NCBI RefSeq assembly: GCF_002999335.1
Contig: NW_020312345.1
Span: 1 to 11,087, forward strand
Direction of reading: 5' to 3'
DNA from: Cyclospora cayetanensis
Lineage: Eukaryota > Apicomplexa > Conoidasida > Eucoccidiorida > Eimeriidae
Length of the DNA stretch: 11,087 bases
Shown: positions 1 to 8,200 of the stretch, in pieces
Layout of the letters: every line of letters begins with the position of its first letter
Numbering within the stretch: the first letter of the stretch is position 1
The notes under the pieces: generated by a model
Database searches by the model: none
Seen by the model: only the letters and a program-made list of their open reading frames with translations
Told to the model about the DNA's origin: nothing
Position numbers and translations under genes: made by a program

Positions 1-225
1 GAGAACATGAAGGAAGAGTAGGAGAGCAAGAGAGAGGGGGACTAGAATGTTGAGAGGGTAGGGTGTGGGCTAAGGAGAGAGAGAACGAAAGGAGAGAGTA
101 GGAGAGAAGATAGGTTGAGAAAAGGGAGAGGAGGAAGAGGGAGAAAGAGAAAAAGAGAGAGAGAGAGAGGGAGAGACAGAGAGAGAGAGACAGAGAGAGA
201 GAGACAGAGAGAGAGAGCCCTGCCG
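1..225. repeat. GA/GACA purine-rich microsatellite
   Basis: The plus strand is almost pure purine, with AGAG and GGAGA runs that become regular GAGAGACAGAGAG units between about 150 and 217. Open frames across it translate only to Arg/Glu or Ser/Leu low complexity and are not genes. A TC-rich tract of the opposite sense lies at the right end of the window (10780-10918). Confidence 0.9.
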
Positions 226-560
226 CGCTGGCATGCGAAATGTGGAGCTAAACGAAGCTCCTTCTTGGTGTATGTCTTTCTCTCTTTCTCTTTCTCTGTA
301 AAGGCGGCAGCGTACATGAATCAACACCAAGTGCTGTTTCATGGGGGGCCCTTGTGGGTAGCGGCAGTACTTGCGTAACGCGTCTAGTCTTGCGTGAGGC
401 GTAGCTTAGACTTTTACCAAAGTCTGCGTCTCGCCTTATGGGGAGCGTTTGCCCGCAGCTATAAAAATCCGCCCTAAAGGGGGGATGCGTGTACATATAT
501 AGATGTACATATATATATACATAGATCTATATATAGCGATAGCGAGAGAGAGCCTCCTTT
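226..560. other. Non-coding stretch with a TA-rich segment
   Basis: No reading frame here has convincing composition. A T/C-rich run lies at about 270-300. A TA-rich segment lies at 493-540, made of GTACATATATAG-like units. The stretch could be intergenic or part of an intron of a gene entering from the left. Nothing else is recognised. Confidence 0.5.
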
Positions 561-1460
561 GTGTATGTACAGCGATGTTCTGATGCGTTTTCGCCTAGAC
601 GACCCTTCGCATTCTTGCTGTTTGAAACCGTCGGTGTCTGCGTGTTGCTCCGTCTTTTGCTTGCGAATCGTTGCATTTCAGGTGCTGCTGCATTTGCGGC
701 TCGTGGGGAAGGGAGTCGTTGCCGCAGGTGTACAGACAAGGAGAGTCTCTGGGGATTCCCTTCCCGCTACGCTCGACCCGGGGGCCCCCTCGGGTGGTAT
801 GAGGCCCAGGGGCCTCCCTGCTCGCACCGCCGACTGTTTCACTGTGAGTTTTGCGTGTGTTTTCTCGTTGCTAGAAGGGGAGGCGTTGCAGCTAGGCTGC
901 AGGTGTGGCCCCTCCCTCCCACCAGCGCTGCAGTTGCTGCTGCCGATTCTGCTGTATGTGCGCTGCTCCCTCAGGCGTCTGTTGCAGAGGCGGCCACGCT
1001 GCACGTATTTGCGGAAAACAGAACGAGCGTTCCTCTTGAAGGCTGCTGTGTCTTGTTGATCCCCTTTTCTCACGGTAGCGAGGAAATCACAGATGGCCTC
1101 TTGTGGTCAGGGCCGCTCATCGCACAGATGAAAGAACCACTCCTTCCATCCCGGCTCGTTCGACAGCAGCGGAGAGCGCGGAAGGCTCTCGCAAGCTCTT
1201 CTTCCCATTCGTTTGAGGGTGAAAATCTCCTTTCTGCCGCTGCCGCTTCCTCCTCCAGAGACCCCTCAAGCCTTGCGTGTCGGCGGGCTCTTAAAAGTTC
1301 GTCGCTTTTCGACAGCATGGAGAACAAAGGCGCTGTCCTCTGCCACAGGCTTTCTCTGATCCCCTGTGCTCCCGGAGTGTATCACGTTGCTGCTGCGATT
1401 CTCTGTAGGCCTCAGCAGACAGTGTTTTGGCATCATCAGCCGTTGCGGCTGGTGGTTTAG
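561..1460 (+). CDS. Coding-like segment, strand and exon structure unresolved
   Basis: One plus-strand frame is open for 900 bases and closes with TAG at 1458-1460, but it has no ATG near its left end, so it would have to be entered by splicing. Supporting plus-strand signals are an acceptor TTGCATTTCAG ending at 681 and a consensus donor ACT|GTGAGT at 843. Both are phase 0 in a second frame that reads VLLHLRLVGKGVVAAGVQ onward, so the real exons could use more than one frame. Against this, the minus strand of 1070-1460 is purine-rich and also reads like protein, for example TADDAKTLSAEAYRESQQQR near 1440-1380 and EEEAAAAERRFSPSNEWEEE near 1260-1200. No family is recognised. The segment could be plus-strand exons, or the 3' part of the minus-strand gene to its right. 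Confidence 0.3.
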   Translation: MYVQRCSDAFSPRRPFAFLLFETVGVCVLLRLLLANRCISGAAAFAARGEGSRCRRCTDKESLWGFPSRYARPGGPLGWYEAQGPPCSHRRLFHCEFCVCFLVARRGGVAARLQVWPLPPTSAAVAAADSAVCALLPQASVAEAATLHVFAENRTSVPLEGCCVLLIPFSHGSEEITDGLLWSGPLIAQMKEPLLPSRLVRQQRRARKALASSSSHSFEGENLLSAAAASSSRDPSSLACRRALKSSSLFDSMENKGAVLCHRLSLIPCAPGVYHVAAAILCRPQQTVFWHHQPLRLVV

Positions 1461-1474
1461 GCGGCCTATATTTT

Positions 1475-1756
1475 TTATTCGTTTAAGGGGCCTTGCCTGA
1501 AGGGCATCTTCCCCACTCCTTCAGTGGTTGCACGACGTGGTGTCTCGGCATTTAGATTCGCCCTGGGCAGAGAGGGATTTTGAAGGGAATCAGCGAAAGG
1601 CAGGCAGAGGTATAGCTGTGAAGGACAGGGGGGCAAATATATAGGGGGCAAGTAGAACGTGAGGCTCGTATAAATCGTAGTCTCCGAAGGCTTGGCCTTT
1701 CGCACAGTTCGAGGCAAATCTAGAAAGAGCACCCTACTGGGTAATGCCTTAGCATG
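1475..1756 (-). CDS. Possible last exon of the minus-strand gene
   Basis: After a CCTCACAG acceptor this segment is phase 0, which matches the donor of the preceding exon (GAG|GTGTGG). It reads HAKALPSRVLFLDLPRTVRK and stays open for 93 codons to a TAA at 1477-1475. That stop overlaps a minus-strand AATAAA. The second half is Pro/Leu-rich and pyrimidine-rich, and may contain an unrecognised intron ending at a CTGCCCAG acceptor. An alternative acceptor, GTTTGTAG near 1793, would give a much shorter tail ending ASSQRHDCLTAC. The boundary is therefore uncertain. Confidence 0.3.
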   Translation of the reverse strand, partial: HAKALPSRVLFLDLPRTVRKAKPSETTIYTSLTFYLPPIYLPPCPSQLYLCLPFADSLQNPSLPRANLNAETPRRATTEGVGKMPFRQGPLNE

Positions 1757-1851
1757 CTGTGAGGCAGTCATGTCTCTGGCTCGACGCCTACAAACGCTGC
1801 GCGTCAGAAAAAGGGAGGGCCCCTCGTCGGCTTGGGGAGGGAGGGCCACAC

Positions 1852-2039
1852 CTCAAGAGAGACACTAAGGGCCTCATCGACCTCCTTCTTCAGCTCTAAA
1901 AGACTCTTCAACAAACTATTGCAGCACGGCGGTACCTTGACTGAGCTGTCTACGCTGCGTTGAAGAGAGCGGAACGCACCCGCAGCAACACATTCTTCTG
2001 CAGTCTCTATACATGAGCTGCCTGATGGTGGGAGACTCT
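1852..2039 (-). CDS. Exon of minus-strand helical protein gene
   Basis: The segment follows a strong acceptor, CTCTTTTCAG with a pyrimidine run, starts in phase 1 and ends in phase 0 at GAG|GTGTGG. It encodes 62 codons including TAEECVAAGAFRSLQRSVDS and LLKSLLELKKEVDEALSV, a leucine-periodic amphipathic helix. It needs an upstream exon ending in phase 1. The previous exon offers one at CTTAG|GTGTGC, but using it removes that exon's coding-like second half. Either there is alternative splicing, or this is a separate transcript, or there is a sequence error. Confidence 0.5.
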
Positions 2040-2163
2040 CTGAAAAGAGGCCGGGGAGAGGCGCTCCAATGTACTGTAGAACAACAGGCGCATGCACTAC
2101 AGAGTCGACTGCGTGTCTTCGTGCTGGCATTAGGAGGGGTGGCAGGTGCAGCTGCTACCGTTT

Positions 2164-2300
2164 TTAAGTTCTGCCATTCGTGTATCGGCTTTCCTTCTTT
2201 TGCTGTTGCGCCCCTTGCAAAGCTAGCAGACTTGCCGTTTGCTGCAGCAGCACACCTAAGGTCCCCGTCGCATCCGTAGTGTCAGCAGCAACTTGCGCCT
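2164..2300 (-). CDS. Exon 3 of minus-strand helical protein gene
   Basis: After an ATCCATGCAG acceptor this exon starts in phase 1, matching exon 2. It encodes EAQVAADTTDATGTLGVLLQ and LLALQGAQQQKKESRYTNGR, then meets TAA at 2166-2164. If the TAA is used, the protein is about 306 residues. If the internal donor CTTAG|GTGTGC is used instead, the reading continues into the exon at 2039-1852. The sequence alone does not decide between these. Confidence 0.5.
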
Positions 2301-3339
2301 CTGCATGGATTCGTTCGCAAGCAGCAGCGCTTAGTCATGTAGGGGGGTTACACTAGAGTAGCGTCTACACGTGCTGCAGGGCATACATCGTGCGCTAGCG
2401 GCTCCCGATGCTGTCATAACGACTCAATTAATGAATGCCCTAAGGATTGTGTGGCACCTGCAGTCGTTGTTGCCGCTATACGAGCTTCCAAGACAGCAAG
2501 CTCTGCCTGCAGTTGGGGGGTCCGCGGGATGCCAGAGAGTCTCTCCTGTTGTTGGCTGAGGTGTGCATGCACTCTGTTTGCAGCAGCTACTGCTGTTGCA
2601 CTGCTGCTTCCCTCCTGCGCAGCACCCAGAACTGTTGTGCCTGCATTGATATTAGTAGGAGAGGGGGTCCTGAGTACGCCAAAAGGCTCAAGGATGACAG
2701 CGTGGCACTTACAGATAGCAGTTCAAGTATGCAACTGCCCCGCTGCTGCGTCGCAGTAACGCGGCTGACAAGACTGTCCACGGCAGGGGCCCCTTCTGCC
2801 AAGGCAGAGGAGGCCCCTAAGAGAGCGTCGGAGAGGGCATCAATCTGCGTCAGCAGGGGACTATTGTGATCGGGGGCTACAGAGCTTTCAGACTCATAGC
2901 TGGTATTTGCACGTTGCAGCAACTGCTGCTGAAGATCCTGCTGCTGTCGTCGCCATTCCCGCAAGGCTGCAACAGCGGCCGATGCTTCAGCTGCTGCTGC
3001 AAGGGCCTCACCAGCTGCCTCCTGCAGGACCCCCGCTCCCTTATCTCCCTGTGGGTTCTCAAGCTTGGGTATTTCACTGTTCGTTTCCCCCCCTGCCTGC
3101 TCCTCTCTAATTATGCCCCAAAGCGGCTCCTTTGAGTCATCCATGTCGGGGTCTTTCCTCGGCTCCCCTGGATGCCCCTCAAGTCCCCTTTTTTCAGCTA
3201 TCTTCTGTGCGTCGCTGCCCCCGAAAGAGGGGGGCAGTCGTTGGATGGGGCTTTCGGGGAGGGTAGCACTGCTTTCTTGTTCAGGTTGGGGCCCCTCTGA
3301 CCCGTTCGCAAAAGGCAGGAGAGCGAACATATCCTGCAT
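2164..3339 (-). CDS. Multi-exon gene for coiled-coil protein, possibly COG7-like
   Basis: The minimal model joins 3339-2713, 2614-2458 and 2300-2164. Splice phases agree (0, then 1) and the product is about 306 residues. Residues 1-90 are acidic and Pro/Gly-rich (starting MQDMFALLPFANGSEG). Residues from about 100 on are Ala/Gln-rich and helical. The order LLTQIDALSDALLGASSALA, then QQERLSGIPRTPQLQ, then ELAVLEARIAATTT resembles the N-terminal half of COG complex subunit 7 (QIDxxxxxL, LxEA, TPxxxxxLxxLExRxEA), a Golgi vesicle tether. The later exon 2039-1852 also recalls a mid-COG7 stretch (AVDxxV, LLxxLxxL). This resemblance is a pattern judgement and not proven. Full COG7 proteins are over 700 residues, so this would be partial or diverged. 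The start at 3339 is the first ATG after an in-frame stretch that lacks one; ATG 3330 is an alternative. Confidence 0.5.
2458..2614 (-). CDS. Exon 2 of minus-strand helical protein gene
   Basis: The acceptor is CTGCGCAG|GAG, about 30 bases after a branch-point-like CTACTAAT. The exon starts in phase 0 and ends in phase 1 at CTGCAG|GTGCCA. It encodes 52 codons, including HAHLSQQQERLSGIPRTPQL and QAELAVLEARIAATTT. The nearer AG at ATGCAG would give a quick stop (QQQ then TAG), so the downstream acceptor is preferred on frame grounds. Confidence 0.6.
2713..3339 (-). CDS. Exon 1 of minus-strand helical protein gene
   Basis: This exon has 209 codons from ATG 3339 to a perfect donor, TCT|GTAAGT. 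The N-terminal third is Glu/Pro/Gly-rich. An Ala run (EALAAAAEASAAVAAL) leads into a Gln-rich helix (REWRRQQQDLQQQLLQRA). The C-terminal end, DALSDALLGASSALAEG to VTATQQRGSCILELLS, is amphipathic. The frame stays open past the donor for about 40 codons, but that extension is Leu/Ser-rich and intron-like. This is the best-supported exon of the minus-strand gene. Confidence 0.65.
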
Positions 3340-4220
3340 TCTAATGCGAATCTTGCAAATATTCTCTCTGTGCACCTGTCTAAAGGCTGTCCTTAGGGAG
3401 GCCCCGAACTGGGGTCTGGCTGTCGCTTGGGGTTTCTCTCCTGAACAGGGTCACTTCCATCCTAGTCAGCAGCCGCCCCTGAAGCAAATATTCTGATGAG
3501 AAGTCGTCTTGAATAAGCCTAGCTGTGCATTTTTAAGCTTTATTTTCATTCAATGAAGGCCCTTGCTGCATCTTAGGGCCTTCAGAGCCTATGGAAACCC
3601 GCGAGTTTCCGGGGGGCCCTCTGGTGTACGTACAGCTCGGGGCAGCGCACACGCCCAGAGGTCTAAAGGCCCCTCTACCATCGAGACCAAGCAAAAAGCA
3701 AGTCCAGTAAAATGCTTTTTCATCGACCGGCTTGCATGTCGCTTTTCCAAAATGGGCATTTCCACAGAAGGGAGGCTCCCCAGGGGCCCCCCTGCGGGCG
3801 ACGGGGGGCCCCGCCGCGTGCCTCCATGGTGGGAGCACCTCAAGAGGCCCCGTTCCCTAGCTTCCTCCGAAGATGCCCCCTTTTTTTGCTGCATTCTGAG
3901 ACATCTGCGTGCGATTTAGCATTTGCCTTGTGGGTTTGAGCCGGGGAAGAACGTCGAGTTGCAGGATAAGGCGTCGGCGTCACTGGGGAAGTTTTCCCGG
4001 GGAGGCCCCTGCCCCCACAGGCCCTGCAAAGAGTCTTTACGCGGCTCAAGAGGATTGGCAGTGACGCCTTTGCGAGCTCGGTGGACAAAGGCAGAACCTT
4101 GCTGCTGCTGCTCCTGCTGCTGCAAGGGAGAGCGCCCCACGCGTGGGAGGTTCTGCAGGTGCTAGGGCAGCAACAAGACGGGCATGCGAAGCAAGACGAC
4201 AGACCCCAGCAGCAGCTGCG
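3340..4220. promoter_or_regulatory. Spacer between divergent genes
   Basis: The stretch separates the start of the minus-strand gene (3339) from the first ATG of the plus-strand ubinuclein-like gene (4221), so it should hold both promoters and 5' leaders. No TATA box is recognised. It is GC-rich with several GGGGCCC-type palindromes (3610, 3782, 3803, 4000). A minus-strand AATAAA lies at 3544-3539, which could end a small minus-strand transcript. Open frames here are Pro/Gly/Cys-rich and not convincing as genes. An upstream 5' exon of the plus-strand gene cannot be excluded. Confidence 0.5.
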
Positions 4221-5248
4221 ATGCAGCACGCAACCGGGCGAGACCTTTTGCTGCTGCCTCAGCTGCAGCAGATGCAGGCGCAGCAGCAGCATGACCAACA
4301 GCAGCAAGATGCAGCAGCGGCAACAACAGCAAACACAGCACCCCGCACGAACGCTCAGGCCATGCTGGATACTACCGACTCCAGCAGCGATGTTTCCACT
4401 GGGAATTCTCCCTGCCACTCACAAATGCTTCACCACCAAGCGGCACACCTTCGAGGCCCCTCCCCTCAGTCCGCGTCTCAGGAGTCGTCTCCCCCATTCG
4501 ACGGGTTGAAGCCAACAAGCACCAGATCTTCCCCCAGCGAAAGAGAGACACAAACTACTGCTCGCGCCTCCTCCCTCCCCGCCGCATCAGGTGTCGAGGC
4601 TTTTGCTCCCTCTGAAGCCTCAGAAGCAGCTGCCGCAACTGCTATCCGAGCTGCATCAGCAGCGGAGGCAGAGGCGCTCAGATGCGAAGACTTGGATGGT
4701 AACGCTGCCGCTGCCGCTGCTGCTGCTGCTGCGCTGAGCAGAAGCAGCAGCGGCACCAACAACAGCGTTACCACCGCCAACAACAGCAGCGAAGAAAGCC
4801 TCATGCCCCAAGAAAATCTGTTAAGGCTTCTCTTGCAACGGCACCAGCAGCAGCAGCAGGATGAAGAGCCGCAGCAGCAGGATGAAGAGCCGCAGCAGCA
4901 GGATGAAGAGCAGCAGCAGCAGCAGCAGGCACTATCGACGGCTTCCCAGACAAAGTCAACACGGCAAAGGCAGCAACAGCAGCGCCGCCCACAGCGTGGC
5001 AGCAGCCGCTTAGCAGCAGCAGCAGCAGCAGCTGCTGCTGCTGCTGCTGCATCTGAGAAGGGCGAAACGGCTTCCACGGCTACTGCCAAAAGCTCTAGGA
5101 GTCGCACAGGAGCACTGACTGTGCCCTTCGCGGCAGGGGATAGCGACACAGATGATGAAGATGATGCGGAAGTTTATGACACAAGTGACGAAACAGCGGA
5201 AGGCTGCACGAAAGGATTTCAGCAGAAATCGAAATACGAAGCTTTCAG
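4221..5248 (+). CDS. Exon 1: Gln/Ala-rich N-terminus
   Basis: The frame is open from 4065, but the first ATG is at 4221 (G at -3), giving MQHATGRDLLLLPQLQQMQA. It ends in phase 2 at TTTCAG|GTAGGA; without splicing it would stop two bases later. Features in order are Gln-rich (residues 10-35), Ser/Pro-rich (50-135), Ala run 1 (about 161-171), three copies of the seven-residue QQQDEEP unit (about 210-230), Ala run 2 (about 265-277) and an acidic patch DSDTDDEDDAEVYDTSDE (about 307-325). Such tracts are typical of Eimeria coding sequence and are probably disordered. An upstream exon entering before 4221 is possible. Confidence 0.75.
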
Positions 5249-8200
5249 GTAGGATGTGGCTCCCCAACAAGGTTCGATCCGTGTGGCTGCTTAATTGTGC
5301 CCCACTCGAATGCCTTTTAGCTCTTCTGTTTCTCCACTTGGTGGCATGCGGTGCCTTTAAGCCTTTCCAGCGCCTCCTGCTGCCCTTCTTTGAGTATCGC
5401 TATGAAGGGAGTTTAGCGTCGATGTTGCCTCCCCCCTTTCTCCCTCCTTCTTCCTTTGGAATGCCTTGCTTTTTGTCTCTCTTGCTTTTTGTGCAAATGC
5501 TCTGTGCCTCGCATCTCTGTGAGGAGCTTCCGTGCGGCTGCCTCCCTTTGCAATCCCGCCTTTCTCTCTATCCATGCGGTTCTCTGCGATGCAGCTGTTG
5601 ACGGATGTGTATTTATGTGTGTATGTATGTATTTATGTGTGTGTTTGTATTTATGTGCATGTATGTATTTATGTGTATGTATGTGTTTATGTGCATGTAT
5701 GTGTGTGTATGTATGTGTTTATGTGCATGTATGTGTTTATGTGCATGTATGTATTCATGTGTATGTATGTGTTTATGTGCATGTATGTATTTATGTGTAT
5801 GTATGTATTCATGTGTATGTATGTGTTTATGTGCATGTATGTGTTTATGTGCATGTATGTATTTATGTGCATGTATGTGTTTATGTGCATGTATGTATTT
5901 ATGTGTATGTATGTATTTATGTGTATGTATGTATTCATGTGTATGTTTGTATTTATGTGTATGTATGCATTTATGTGTATGTATGTGTTTATGTGCATGT
6001 ATGTGTTTATGTGCATGTATGTATTCATGTGTATGTTTGTATTTATGTGGATGTATGTGTTTATGTGCATGTATGTGTTTATGTGCATGTATGTATTTAT
6101 GTGTGTATGTATGTATTTATGTGTATGTATGTATTTATGTGAGTGTTTGTATTTATGTGCATGTATGTGTGTGCATGTATGTGTTTATGTGCATGTATGT
6201 ATTTATGTGCATGTATGCATTTATGTGCATGTATGTGTTTATGTGCATGTATGTGTTTATGTGCATGTATGCATTTATGTGTATGTATGTATTCATGTGT
6301 ATGTATGTGTTTATGTGCATGTATGTGTTTATGTGCATGTATGTGTTTATGTGCATGTATGTTTTCATGTGTATGTATGTATTTATGTGTATGTTTGTGT
6401 TTATGTGTATGTATGTGTGAATGTGGAGCTAAATTCATGCGGTGTTGTGTTGCTGGCTGTCCATTGCCATCTCGTGGTTCGTTGAGTCGTTGTTGTTGTT
6501 CATGTCTTGCCATGCAGGATGCTCCCTGGCCTGTGGGTGGAGGTTTCAGAGGCTGCATTCAGCGCTGCCGATGGCAGTTCTTCCTCTCAAGATATCCGCG
6601 ATGATCGCAACAGGTGTGCTGGTGGAGGGCATGTGAACTTCCTACCCTGCGCTTGCCGCGCTGGAGTTGCAGCCTCGCCAAGAACGGAATCCGCTGACAC
6701 TTTTCATCTCTGTTGCTGCTGCAAAAAGCAAGAGAAGCCTCTCTGTTGCTGCTGCAAAAAGAAAGAGAAGCCTCTCTGTTGCTGCTGCAAAAAGAGAGAG
6801 AAGCCTCTCTGTTGTTGCTGCAAAAAGAAAGAGACGCCTCTCTGTTGCTGCTGCAAAAAGAGAGAGAAGCCTCTCTGTTGCTGCTGCAAAAAGAGAGAGA
6901 CGCCTCTCTGTTGCTGCTGCAGAAAGCAAGAGAAGCCTCTCTGTTGCTGCTGCTAAAAGAAAGAGACGCCTCTCTGTTGCTGCTGCATATGGAGTGCTAC
7001 TACTTTCGCGATTAGGTAGAAGGAGTGCAGTGTTCCCGATGCTGGTTATGCTTTCAATGCAGGCTGCCGCTGATGTTAGACTTCGCTGCTGCTGCTGCTG
7101 CAGCCTATGGGGCTGAAAACATTCGCGAAAAAAGACCTCCCGCGGTGTTGCTACAGCAGGAGTTCTTTGATTCGTCGCGGCCTCTAACGAAGCAGCAAGA
7201 AAAGCAGCTGGCGCTGCTGCAAGAAGAAGCTGCTGCAGGTTTGTATATACATCCATAGATGTACATAGACATACACAGAGCAAGCGGAATTTGTATCACA
7301 CAAGCACATGCATGCACGCGCTGCCTGGGGGAGCACCCACGCGCTTGCGGCAAACTTTCTGCCATGGCCCTCCTTCTCTGTCTTACAGCATGCTTTCGCT
7401 TTTGCTGCGCGTCTTCGTTTTTCCTCTTTTCCCTTTCCCCCTTCGCCTCTCCAGAGCTTGCAAAGCTGTGCTTCGGAAGTCTAGAGAGACACATGGGGAA
7501 GCCTCTTGCCTTGAAGCGTTGTTGCTCCTCTTGGCTGTTCAGAAAGGCGAAATGCCGAAGACGGCTTTACCCAAAAACAACAGCGACCAGACTTAGAGGG
7601 CGACACTGTCCCCCGAGGTGTAGAGACACCCGGAGAACCGTCGCGCGACAAATTTGCTGCTGGCGGTCTGGTACGTCAATACACGCTACAGGGAGGGGTG
7701 CTTTTCGTGAGGGAGGCAGGAGAGAAAAGGCTCCTCATTCTGGAGGCCTCTACTGTTGTCGTGAAGCCTTATTGACACCTGTTCTATTGGAAGCCCTTTG
7801 AGTGATGTGTTGTCTTTTCTGTCTTTGCCTACACCGGCTCTCTCTCTTTCTCTCATTCTGTTTCTCTCTTTTTCTCTTGCTCTTTTTCGCTCTTCTTATT
7901 CATTTTGTGTGCCGCTCTCTGTTGGAAGATGCGCCTCCCCGCCGTCTTCACTGCAGCTGCGTTCGCCTCCCTGTGCTCGGCTCTGCGAGAGAATTCCCCC
8001 ACCCCTCTCTCCCCCTTTCCCTTCCACTTTTATCGCTTCCTCGTGTCTGTTCTTGCTGCGAGACGCTTCAGTGGCGGCCAAGCCGTCTGGATATGGTCCT
8101 TCACGACTTAGAGAGGCGTCTTGAATGCCAGCGCTTGCTGGCAAATCCTCGGGATATCCTTCGCTGCGGGGGAGGCGATAAGGGCGACTATTACGACAAG

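Noticed and set aside
471..477. CCCTAAA, the telomere-like heptamer
   Set aside because: A single copy only; no tandem array that would indicate a telomere.
1040..1100. CVLLIPFSHGSEEI resembling the first strand of DJ-1/PfpI proteins
   Set aside because: Only this short block matches. The following residues (TDGLLWSGPL) do not continue the DJ-1 pattern, and no AICxGP nucleophile motif is found downstream.
3840..5149. Long minus-strand frames (Cys/Leu/Ala-rich) opposite exon 1
   Set aside because: They are antisense shadows of CAG and GCA tracts. Poly-Cys and poly-Leu products are typical of reversed CAG repeats.
239..6435. 14-base word AATGTGGAGCTAAA shared at about 239 and 6420
   Set aside because: One shared 14-mer in 11 kb is not improbable, and the flanking bases do not match.
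5456..6485. Three long plus-strand frames of Cys/Met/Tyr/Val repeats and a minus-strand His/Ile/Asn/Thr repeat frame
   Set aside because: They arise from a stop-free 18-base array inside a phase-consistent intron. Being open in several frames at once points to low complexity and not to genes.
6642..7283. 213-codon minus-strand frame over the 33-base array
   Set aside because: It is mostly the antisense of a period-33 array with no stop in that frame. It overlaps exon 3, which is supported on the plus strand.
7455..7671. Alternative exon beginning ELAKLCFGSLERH in intron 3
   Set aside because: The acceptor is good and phase fits, but the product turns Arg/Cys-rich and overlaps exon 4 in a poorer frame. 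Kept only as a possible splice variant.
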